Part shown: one piece after another, positions 6,324 through 12,240 of the stretch
Position numbering within the stretch: the first letter of the stretch is position 1
How the letters are laid out: every line of letters starts with the position of its first letter
Assembly: GCA_045544735.1 (NCBI GenBank)
Contig: JAZPZM010000050.1
Span: 1 to 12,240 of the forward strand
From: CAG-390 sp045544735
GTDB lineage: Bacteria; Bacillota; Clostridia; Oscillospirales; CAG-272
Length of the DNA stretch: 12,240 nt
Direction of reading: 5' to 3'
The notes under the pieces: model-generated
Told to the model about the DNA's origin: nothing
What the model saw: only the letters and a program-made list of their open reading frames with translations
Database searches by the model: none
Program-made: the position numbers and the translations under genes

Positions 6324-7364
6324 ATGAAAACAAGATTTTTGGCGTTACTTTTGGCGGCGGTGTCGGTGTTTTGCCTTGTGGGATGCACGCCGAGCGTGGA
6401 CATTCCCGATGCCGGAAAGGAAACGTGCATATATTCGGCGCAATGGCTTGGGCGACTTATAAGGTATGACCTTACAAATAAAAAAGCCACCGTGGTGTGT
6501 CCCGACCCTGCGTGCGAGCATAAGGATTGCACCGCGACCGACGTGGACAAATACTGCGTGGGAGACGACCACATCGTTTACGTAAGAAAAAAGGGAGCCG
6601 CCTCTACGGTCTATTGTTATTACATAAGCAAGGGCGAGCTTGTTAAAATAATGGACTGCGAATATACTCAAGTTCCCATAATCGGCGGCTCGTATGCGTA
6701 TTTTGCGGCTGCTGATATCGAATACGACGATGCGGGCAAGCCGCTTGGGCGCAAATGGCACATATATAAGTACAATATGGAAACGAACGAGCTGCGCGCT
6801 CTGACGCAAACGCCCGTTCCCGTAAACCAAGGCCCGCGTCCCGAAAAAATAACGGAAACGAATATTTTTTGGCAGGACGAAACGGGCGGATATACCACCG
6901 ACCTTGAATATCAGAACAGACAGCCCTCGGATTACCACAGCGGAATGATAAGGGATTACGAGCAGCACTTTGAGGTGGTCTGGGGAGAAAACGCTATATA
7001 TACGTTCAATATCACAGCCGAAAACCTCGTAACGGGCGAGATTCACGATATGGTAAAGGGGGCTTATTGGTACAGATTGGACTTTTTCGACGATCCCAAG
7101 GGCGTAATTTTTACCGAATATAAAAACGGCGATCCCATCACCGAGCTGAAATACGTCAGCTTTGATACGTTTGAAACGCGAAAGCTCTGCGATGCTCCCG
7201 AGGGATATTGCATATCTCAAATGGTTTCGGCATCGTGGGAGCATCGCTACGTGGGCGAGTACGTGGGCATATACGTCAAGCGACTCGGCTCGACATCGGA
7301 GCACGGTGAGGAAATGATGATGGTGAACGTTACGACGGGAGAAAATTTTATTATTTCTCCGTGA
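6324..7364 (+). CDS. Lipoprotein B with conserved CPDPACEHKDC motif (tandem paralogue 2)
   Basis: A 346-aa lipoprotein with signal peptide MKTRFLALLLAAVSVFCLVG and lipobox LVGC (C21). It aligns with lipoprotein A over 345 columns without a gap; by hand count about 223 positions are identical. Conserved blocks include WxGRLIRYDL, CPDPACEHKDC (C59, C64, H66, C69), VYCYYI, PLGRxWH, LDFxDDPKG and YVSFDT. Variable patches lie around residues 22-34, 81-95 and 301-330. Cysteines 35, 98, 112 and 289 are also shared, so disulfides or metal binding are possible. The RBS AGGAGGTG (6308-6315) sits 8 bases before the ATG and is stronger than that of paralogue A. The gap to A is 27 bases and the gap to the ABC ATPase is 7, so it is cotranscribed with the exporter. 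A recent tandem duplication followed by divergence is the simplest origin; the substrate or partner is unknown. Confidence 0.86.
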   Translation: MKTRFLALLLAAVSVFCLVGCTPSVDIPDAGKETCIYSAQWLGRLIRYDLTNKKATVVCPDPACEHKDCTATDVDKYCVGDDHIVYVRKKGAASTVYCYYISKGELVKIMDCEYTQVPIIGGSYAYFAAADIEYDDAGKPLGRKWHIYKYNMETNELRALTQTPVPVNQGPRPEKITETNIFWQDETGGYTTDLEYQNRQPSDYHSGMIRDYEQHFEVVWGENAIYTFNITAENLVTGEIHDMVKGAYWYRLDFFDDPKGVIFTEYKNGDPITELKYVSFDTFETRKLCDAPEGYCISQMVSASWEHRYVGEYVGIYVKRLGSTSEHGEEMMMVNVTTGENFIISP

Positions 7365-7371
7365 TAAAGCT

Positions 7372-8184
7372 ATGATGAAGATAATTAACGTTAGCAAGAG
7401 CTACAAAAGCACGCGGGCGCTCGTTGATTTCACCTATGAGTTTGGAGTGGGTATCTACGCCATCCTCGGTCCTAACGGAAGCGGAAAATCCACCCTGATG
7501 AACATAATAACGGGGAATCTTGCACCCGACGGCGGAAGCGTTTGCTTTTCGCAAAGCGAGGATGCGCCGCAAAGACCGAAAATAGGATACGTGCCGCAGC
7601 AAGCGGCGATGTATCCGTATTTCACCGTTTACGAAATGCTCGATTACGTCGCCATCCTAAACGGCGTAGATAAAAGGCGCGAGCATATCGAGGTGCTTAT
7701 GCAGGCGTTTGACATCAGCTCCTCACGCGACAAAAGGATAAGATCGCTCTCAGGCGGAACAAGGCAACGCCTTGCCATCGCGCAGGGCTTTATCGGGCTG
7801 CCCGAAATAGTTATCCTTGACGAGCCGACGGCGGGGCTTGACCCCTTGCAAAGGATACTTTTTAAAAACGCGGTCAAGAAAATGAGCGCCGATATGACGG
7901 TAATAATTGCAACGCACATAGTCAGCGACGTTGAGGATATCGCTGACGAGGTATTGTTTCTTGACAAGGGCAGGATAGTTAAGGCGGGCAAGCTGCAAAC
8001 GCTTTTGAGTGAATTTGACACGTACTGCTGGCGGCTTCCCAAGGGAGCGATATACGACGGCTTGACTCGCATTGACGGTGAGGACGTAAGAGCCATCGCG
8101 CCGCAAAAGCCGATCGAGGGCGCAGTTCCCGTCGCCGCAACGCTGGAGGATTATTACTTAAAGATCTTCGGCGGTGAGAGGTAG
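7372..8184 (+). CDS. ABC transporter ATP-binding protein
   Basis: A 270-aa nucleotide-binding subunit on the cytoplasmic face. Walker A is GPNGSGKST (residues 33-41), the Q-loop is VPQQ (74-77), the signature is LSGGTRQ (126-132), Walker B is VILDEP (147-152), and the switch His is H182 in IATH. All motifs are intact. A C-terminal extension (about 205-270), rich in short strands, resembles the tail of exporter-type ATPases that drive ABC-2 permeases, for example those of drug, lantibiotic or bacitracin efflux and immunity systems. The start is ATG at 7372, or the ATG at 7375; no good Shine-Dalgarno sequence is seen. The preceding lipoprotein stop is 7 bases upstream, so coupled translation is likely. 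The permease ORF starts just after this stop, and the pair forms one transporter. Confidence 0.93.
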   Translation: MMKIINVSKSYKSTRALVDFTYEFGVGIYAILGPNGSGKSTLMNIITGNLAPDGGSVCFSQSEDAPQRPKIGYVPQQAAMYPYFTVYEMLDYVAILNGVDKRREHIEVLMQAFDISSSRDKRIRSLSGGTRQRLAIAQGFIGLPEIVILDEPTAGLDPLQRILFKNAVKKMSADMTVIIATHIVSDVEDIADEVLFLDKGRIVKAGKLQTLLSEFDTYCWRLPKGAIYDGLTRIDGEDVRAIAPQKPIEGAVPVAATLEDYYLKIFGGER

Positions 8185-8188
8185 GGCG

Positions 8189-10219
8189 ATGCTTTTTAAG
8201 TATGAGCTGTTAAAGCTTTTCAGAAACAGGCTGATTCTCGTGATGCTTTGCGCAGGTGTGGTTATCAGCTTTGCCGTGGGTATTGGCGAGCAAGTTACCG
8301 AGGTGGAAAATTACGACACGCGCTTTGCAAAAAGGCTTGATACCGTTATCTATTCGGCAAAGACCAACTATCGCCAGATAGACGATAAGGAAAGCGAAAT
8401 GGCGCTGTATCAGCTTGGCGTGGTGGGGAAATATTCAGCCCTTGCGGACGTTGACGTTTCAAGCCGCGCGCGCGGCTTTGAGGCGGCTTTGTCCACGGCG
8501 TACCCCTACGCGCTTTCTCTCGCAGTCGGTATTTTTGCGGCGATTGCCGCGGCTCACAGCGAATACCGTTCAAGCCTTGTGCTTCTGACGAATAAAAAGG
8601 GCAGATATAAGATCTGCGCTTGCAAGATGGCGTCCGTTGCGCTTGCGGTGTTCATATCCGGACTTGCATTTGTTGCCGCCGCGCTTGCGGGGGCTTTCGT
8701 GTCCGTGGGTGTGTCGGGCTTTTTCGCGCCCATACAAAGCATTCCGACGTATATGCTATGCCCGTACGATATGAGCGTGGCGGCGGCGATTCTCTGCCGC
8801 TTCGGTATTGCTTTCGTGCTTATACTTTGCGTTTGTCTGGCTGTGTTTTGCGCGGCGTTGATGCTGCGCCGCTTTCATCTTGCCGTGCTTGGCGTTGTCC
8901 TTATATGCAGTACCGAGATATTAAGAAGCTCGCTTGTCGAGGACGCGTTCTCCTTCTTTGGCAATTTTGCCATCACCGATTTTATATCAAACGAGTGGCT
9001 TTTGCGCTACAAGGGAATGAAGATAGCGGGCGTTTTCGTATCTCAACCCCTCGTGGCACTCTTTTTCGCCGCGGTGCTTATTGCCGTGCTTGCGCTTGCG
9101 GCTATGCTTCTTTTCAAAAGAGCGCGTACGGTGCTCACCGTAAAGAACGCGAGAGGGGAAAAGCACGCGCGTGCGAGGGGCGGCGCTTACGGGTATGAGA
9201 TGAAAAAGATGCTTTCGGGAAGCGCGATAGTGATATTTATCTGTTTGCTTGTGATACATACCCTCACCCTTGCCGTCGTTTACCGCGACGACGGTAGGGA
9301 TTACGAAAAAATATATAAGTACCACGTGTTGCAAATGTCCGAAATGAGCTTTGACGAGCAACGCGCGTACGTTATAGACGAAAGGATAAGGTCAGCCGAG
9401 CAGGTCTCCGAGGCTCGCCGCTTGAAGGAGAAGTTTACGAACGGCGAATGCACCGAGGCGGAGTACTCTGCGGCTTTGCAAAGGGCGGGGCTCGCCGATA
9501 TAACGAACAACGTTTTGCGGGATATTGATAAGCAGCTCGACTCACTCGGCAAGCTGATAGAGCAGGGAATGGATGCGAAGCTCGTTTACGCGGTAGGATG
9601 GACGGGGCTTATAAATAAGCCACAGGACTTTTTCCTTATCGCCGCGTTGGTGCTTATATTGGTTCCTTACGTGAACGCCGAAAACGATAGCGGATTTATT
9701 CGGGTATTGAACGCAAATCTGCGCACGAACCGCAAGGCGATGGCTCGCCATCGCCGCAGAAAAGCCGCGGCGGCGTTTGCCGTTTCCCTTGTGGTGATCT
9801 CGTTGTTCAACGCCGCAGACGTTGCCTTTTTTGCATTGAGATTCGGCTTGCCGAGCGCGACGGCTTATGCGGCGGGCGCAGGGGTGGAATTCGCTTGTAT
9901 TGGCATAAGGCTGTGGCAAGCGTTAGCGTGTAAGCTCGTCCTCTCGCTCCTTGGAGCTTTGCTGATCGTGGCGTTTAGCTCCTGCGCTTCAAGACTCGTC
10001 AGCTCAACGCCCAAGCTCGTCGCATTGCTTTTAGGTGTTGGCGGAGTGCTGTTCGTCGCGGCAAAGCTCGTGCCGCAATTAACGGTAGTGGACGTTACTT
10101 CATATTTTGGCTGCTCGTTGCTCTTTGAAGCGCCGTGGGCAGTCTTGTTGGGACTTTTTGCCACGCTCGCCGTATCCTGCGTGCCTATGGCGGTTGAGAA
10201 AAAGAAAATACACGCCTGA
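8189..10219 (+). CDS. Duplicated ABC-2 type permease, partner of the ATPase
   Basis: A 676-aa integral membrane protein that looks like two ABC-2 permease halves fused head to tail. Each half starts with a short amphipathic helix (YELLKLFRNR at 5-14; YEMKKMLSGS at 336-345), then a TM segment and a large external loop (about 37-104 and 366-478, the second Glu/Lys/Arg-rich and helical), then about five more TM segments. In both halves the second TM ends in a Glu (E125, E498) followed by a basic cytoplasmic loop, the usual ABC-2 arrangement. It would therefore provide both transmembrane domains of the transporter as one chain, driven by the upstream ATPase. ATG at 8189 is taken because GAGAGG (8176-8181) precedes it by 7 bases; an in-frame GTG at 8174 would overlap the ATPase stop. 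A terminator follows at 10248. The substrate could be a peptide, lipid or drug; nothing in the sequence identifies it. Confidence 0.86.
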   Translation: MLFKYELLKLFRNRLILVMLCAGVVISFAVGIGEQVTEVENYDTRFAKRLDTVIYSAKTNYRQIDDKESEMALYQLGVVGKYSALADVDVSSRARGFEAALSTAYPYALSLAVGIFAAIAAAHSEYRSSLVLLTNKKGRYKICACKMASVALAVFISGLAFVAAALAGAFVSVGVSGFFAPIQSIPTYMLCPYDMSVAAAILCRFGIAFVLILCVCLAVFCAALMLRRFHLAVLGVVLICSTEILRSSLVEDAFSFFGNFAITDFISNEWLLRYKGMKIAGVFVSQPLVALFFAAVLIAVLALAAMLLFKRARTVLTVKNARGEKHARARGGAYGYEMKKMLSGSAIVIFICLLVIHTLTLAVVYRDDGRDYEKIYKYHVLQMSEMSFDEQRAYVIDERIRSAEQVSEARRLKEKFTNGECTEAEYSAALQRAGLADITNNVLRDIDKQLDSLGKLIEQGMDAKLVYAVGWTGLINKPQDFFLIAALVLILVPYVNAENDSGFIRVLNANLRTNRKAMARHRRRKAAAAFAVSLVVISLFNAADVAFFALRFGLPSATAYAAGAGVEFACIGIRLWQALACKLVLSLLGALLIVAFSSCASRLVSSTPKLVALLLGVGGVLFVAAKLVPQLTVVDVTSYFGCSLLFEAPWAVLLGLFATLAVSCVPMAVEKKKIHA

Positions 10220-10247
10220 TTTTTGTGGATTTAGCGAATAAACAACA

Positions 10248-10287
10248 CCGCCGAGAGTGACCGTTTGGTTGCTCTCGGCGGTTTGTT
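10248..10287 (+). terminator. Rho-independent terminator of the ABC operon (hairpin family copy 2)
   Basis: The 15-bp stem CCGCCGAGAGTGACC (10248-10262) pairs with GGTTGCTCTCGGCGG (10267-10281), including two wobble pairs, over a GTTT loop. The tail is TTTGTT. Confidence 0.85.
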
Positions 10288-10324
10288 AGATTGTCGGCTT
10301 AAAGCAAATTAAACTTTTGGTTTA

Positions 10325-10353
10325 TTGACCGGTGAGAGTGTCTGTGATACAAT
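10325..10353 (+). promoter_or_regulatory. Promoter of the 178-aa membrane protein gene
   Basis: TTGACC (10325-10330), a 17-bp spacer and TACAAT (10348-10353), with TGA immediately upstream of the -10. It lies 29 bases before the ATG and shows that in-frame GTG codons at 10332 and 10338 cannot be the start. Confidence 0.75.
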
Positions 10354-10382
10354 TGAAAAAACGAAGTTTTTGGGAGAACGTT

Positions 10383-10919
10383 ATGAAACGAAGATTATTG
10401 AATATCACGCTCGCCTCACTTATTACGCTGGTCGCATACATTGCGCTATACGTGATCTGGGGAGCAATATTGGATGGACTTAAAAATCCTACGGTGAAGT
10501 TATTTGCAATTGCGCTGATGACGACGCTTGCGTTTGGTTTTTTCCTACTGTATACGTCAAAAATCAGAAAAGGCGTGGGCGAGGAAGAGGTGGTCGCCGA
10601 TTACAGGGGGCGCGAGTACGTTTCATTTGCGGATGATTTCAGATTGATCATGAAGCGTGAAGCTCAAACGCTTATCTGCGTTGCCGCCATCGTTGGCATC
10701 TGTTTTGTACTGAATACGTTTGATAGCTTGGTGTTTGAAAAGAAAACGATCTCTCACCCAACCTTCTTCTTTGTGCCGATGTGCATGTTTGGTACGGCGA
10801 TCAATATTCCGTTTGTAGGGTATCTGTTGAGCGCCGCTCTTGAGAGCTTGGCGTATATGGCTTTTCTTTTGCTATATCGCAAGAAGAAGTATGATTATTG
10901 GATGAAAAACAAGGTCTAA
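10383..10919 (+). CDS. Hypothetical multi-pass membrane protein
   Basis: Not recognised. The 178-aa protein has about five hydrophobic segments: roughly residues 8-29, 37-58, 94-113, 126-146 and 147-165. A charged cytoplasmic-type loop (59-93; IRKGVGEEEVVADYRG) lies between segments 2 and 3, and the tail is strongly basic (YRKKKYDYWMKNKV). No catalytic or metal-binding motif was seen. GGGAG (10372-10376) precedes the ATG by 6 bases and decides the start. It has its own promoter and is followed by a hairpin, so it is probably monocistronic and not part of the ABC operon, although the hairpin family is shared. It could be a small immunity, regulatory or transporter-accessory protein; the sequence does not say which. 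Confidence 0.75.
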   Translation: MKRRLLNITLASLITLVAYIALYVIWGAILDGLKNPTVKLFAIALMTTLAFGFFLLYTSKIRKGVGEEEVVADYRGREYVSFADDFRLIMKREAQTLICVAAIVGICFVLNTFDSLVFEKKTISHPTFFFVPMCMFGTAINIPFVGYLLSAALESLAYMAFLLLYRKKKYDYWMKNKV

Positions 10920-10925
10920 AACCAT

Positions 10926-10957
10926 CGCCAAGAGTAATCCGATGGCTACTCTTGGCG
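10926..10957 (+). terminator. Hairpin after the membrane protein gene (family copy 3)
   Basis: The 11-bp stem CGCCAAGAGTA (10926-10936) pairs with TACTCTTGGCG (10947-10957) over a 10-base loop. It is a divergent member of the CGCCGAGAG hairpin family in which a G-C pair has become A-T on both arms. Only TT follows the stem, so termination may be weak. Confidence 0.6.
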
Positions 10958-11007
10958 GTTGAGCGCAAGAAAATATAAGTCAATTGCGTTATAGAAATGA
11001 TTTAGGC

Positions 11008-11127
11008 ATGAATAATAAATTTGAATTTGCGAGGTTAGTGGGATATGAATTTTATATATTGTCCATACGGAGTCGCTTGTGGGATTTTGATAATGTGAAA
11101 TTTTCAACTCACAGTTGTGGAACGTAA
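11008..11127 (+). other. Possible 39-aa small ORF in the 10958-11138 gap
   Basis: The roughly 180-base gap between the membrane protein hairpin and the XRE promoter holds no clear gene. An ATG at 11008 opens 39 codons (starting MNNKFEFARLVGYEF) to a TAA at 11125. There is only a weak RBS-like TTTAGG upstream and no convincing promoter. It may be chance, a remnant or a small peptide. Confidence 0.2.
11105..11117 (+). promoter_or_regulatory. Short perfect inverted repeat upstream of the XRE promoter
   Basis: CAACT, three bases, AGTTG, ending 21 bases before the -35. A second symmetric site, CACCGGTG (11175-11182), lies just downstream of the -10 near the expected transcript start. Either could be an operator for the XRE protein; both are short enough to occur by chance. 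Confidence 0.25.
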
Positions 11128-11138
11128 TAGAGCCTCTA

Positions 11139-11167
11139 TTGTATCAAACTGCGATTTGTGATATAAT
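11139..11167 (+). promoter_or_regulatory. Promoter of the XRE regulator gene
   Basis: TTGTAT (11139-11144), a 17-bp spacer and TATAAT (11162-11167), with TGA directly before the -10. It lies 38 bases upstream of the ATG. Confidence 0.75.
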
Positions 11168-11205
11168 AAGGTCACACCGGTGATAAAGAATATGTAGAGG
11201 TTGTT

Positions 11206-12063
11206 ATGGAACTCAAAATCGGAGAAAAAATTGCAAAATACAGAAAACTTAAAGGATACACACAAGAACAGCTTGGAGAATTGGTTGGCGTTTCGGGACA
11301 AGCTGTGTCGAAATGGGAAAACGGAGGCGTTCCCGATACTTATTTGTTGCCGGCTATTTCCAAGATTTTAGGGGTGTCTATTGATGCCTTATTTGGAGTA
11401 GAAAAAAATATATCCGATTACTCTCAAGATGATATTCTTGATGATTTGTTTAAATTTTGCCTTCAAAACGCCTATTGCAAAGAAGATAAAATAGATTTTT
11501 TCAAATTTATGTTTGAAACTATATGGACTTTGCAAAGCGCATATTTCGGCAATGAAAGCCGCCTTCTTTTAAAGGATGTTATTGAAAAGAATTGTGGCAA
11601 TCAGCAAATAACATCTCAAATCATTAACAATGAGGGAACGACGTATTTATCTCTTGTAGAAAACTTTCCGTTCTTTTGTGCGGTCGGTGATACGCCTGAA
11701 ATATCAAAAAAACTGTTATCCGAAAAGAATTTTGTAGAGTTCTTTTCTTTGCTTGCTTCGGAAGACGGAATGAAAGCAATCATTTTCACGCAAACCGCAA
11801 CAGAAACAAGTCAGTATACGGCTGATATGATGGCCAAGAAAATTGGAATTACACTTGAAAGATTCCTTGAAATTGAACCATTACTTGTTAAATATGGTCT
11901 TTTAAATGAAGATAGCTTAACATTGGATGATAGCATAATCAAGGTGTATCATAAGTGGAGTAATCCCGAAATCCGTCCGTTATTGATAATGGCATACCAA
12001 TTTATCAATGCAAGACAATGTTATTACAATTTTACCTGTAACCGAACCAAGCCTTATTTCTAA
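11206..12063 (+). CDS. XRE-family regulator with C-terminal winged-helix-like domain
   Basis: A 285-aa regulator. Residues 1-65 are an XRE helix-turn-helix (YTQEQLGELVGVSGQAVSKW, then PDTYLLPAISKILGVSIDALF), similar in style to the 67-aa XRE protein earlier in the window. Residues about 70-165 are helical with scattered Cys and aromatic residues. Residues about 175-240 (FFSLLASEDGMKAI to IGITLERFLEIEPLLVKYGLL) look like a winged-helix pair, as in ArsR-like folds. The C-terminus ends CYYNFTCNRTKPYF, a Tyr/Arg/Lys-rich tail that I recall in related Bacillota XRE proteins. TAGAGG (11195-11200) precedes the ATG by 5 bases. The gene is A+T-rich compared with the ABC genes, which may point to a different history. 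It stands alone, with its own promoter and terminator; autoregulation or control of unlinked genes is likely. Confidence 0.87.
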   Translation: MELKIGEKIAKYRKLKGYTQEQLGELVGVSGQAVSKWENGGVPDTYLLPAISKILGVSIDALFGVEKNISDYSQDDILDDLFKFCLQNAYCKEDKIDFFKFMFETIWTLQSAYFGNESRLLLKDVIEKNCGNQQITSQIINNEGTTYLSLVENFPFFCAVGDTPEISKKLLSEKNFVEFFSLLASEDGMKAIIFTQTATETSQYTADMMAKKIGITLERFLEIEPLLVKYGLLNEDSLTLDDSIIKVYHKWSNPEIRPLLIMAYQFINARQCYYNFTCNRTKPYF

Positions 12064-12079
12064 AACCAATAAAGTTCCC

Positions 12080-12120
12080 CGCCGAGAGTGACCATAATGG
12101 TTGCTCTCGGCGCGATTTTT
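12080..12120 (+). terminator. Rho-independent terminator of the XRE gene (hairpin family copy 4)
   Basis: The 14-bp stem CGCCGAGAGTGACC (12080-12093) pairs with GGTTGCTCTCGGCG (12099-12112) over an ATAAT loop. It is followed by CGATTTTT. Confidence 0.85.
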
Positions 12121-12240
12121 ATAAGATTAGAAGGCGGAGAATTTCGCCTACGGCGAAGATTTTGCGCCTCGCCGCTTACAAGCGAGCTTGACGCGCTCTA
12201 CGGCGCAAATGCGAACTCCGCACCTAACGGTGCGGAGTCG
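12121..12240. other. Hairpin-dense non-coding end of the window
   Basis: No gene is supported here. The 120 bases contain nested complementary arms: TTCGCC with GGCGAA (12143-12157), a longer-range TTTGCGCC (12161-12168) with GGCGCAAA (12202-12209) enclosing smaller CGCT/AGCG and GAGC/GCTC hairpins, and a perfect 10-bp stem ACTCCGCACC with GGTGCGGAGT (12215-12238). The + strand frame from 12121 is open to the window edge, but no start or known motif is present. This could be a dispersed structured repeat or RNA element, cut by the window end. Confidence 0.4.

Noticed and set aside
6345..7397. 350-codon open frame on the - strand opposite lipoprotein B
   Set aside because: It lies wholly antisense to a gene with signal peptide, RBS and a conserved paralogue. 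The translation is Arg/Val/Ile-rich without motifs, a typical codon-bias shadow.
8620..9198. 192-codon + strand frame inside the permease gene
   Set aside because: It overlaps the well-supported permease in another frame. Its product is Cys/Arg-rich with no recognisable domain.
10328..11183. Shared octamer ACCGGTGA near two promoters
   Set aside because: It occurs at different positions relative to each promoter, and an 8-base match is expected by chance at this length.

Overview
The window looks like chromosomal DNA of a Gram-positive, low-to-mid GC member of the Bacillota (Clostridia), probably an uncultured gut-type lineage. This is inferred from the AgrC/AgrA-like two-component pair with a LytTR output domain, lipoproteins with a Clostridia-like Cys/His motif, strong GGAGG-type ribosome binding sites, extended -10 promoters and frequent Rho-independent hairpins. 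No rRNA, tRNA, CRISPR, transposase or phage gene was seen. Every supported gene lies on the + strand.

Layout. (1) Positions 2-190 hold the 3' end of a zinc N-acetylmuramoyl-L-alanine amidase and its terminator. (2) Positions 278-2715 hold a MerR-type regulator, whose promoter has the 19-bp spacer and central dyad typical of MerR-controlled promoters, followed by two small membrane proteins. The second ends in a zinc ribbon. (3) Positions 2766-4902 hold a LytTR response regulator and an AgrC-type histidine kinase, with overlapping stop and start, a clear promoter and a terminator. (4) Positions 4938-10281 hold a probable five-gene operon: a 67-aa XRE repressor-like protein, two tandem paralogous lipoproteins (about 65% identical by hand count, gap-free), an ABC ATPase and a 676-aa duplicated ABC-2 permease, closed by a terminator. 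(5) Positions 10325-10957 hold a monocistronic 178-aa membrane protein. (6) Positions 11139-12120 hold an XRE regulator with a C-terminal winged-helix-like region and its terminator. (7) Positions 12121-12240 contain no clear gene and are dense in hairpins.

How the genes may work together. Each of the three main cassettes pairs a one- or two-component sensor/regulator with membrane or envelope proteins. The most notable is the XRE / lipoprotein / lipoprotein / ABC-2 transporter module directly downstream of an AgrC/AgrA-like pair. It resembles an envelope-stress or peptide-antibiotic response and efflux locus, but no peptide precursor, AgrB-type processing enzyme or recognisable substrate gene is present, so the substrate is unknown. 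The MerR protein carries two copies of a lipocalin-like domain and probably controls its own operon.

A family of near-identical terminator hairpins (arms CGCCGAGAG / CTCTCGGCG) follows four separate transcription units and is a local sequence signature.
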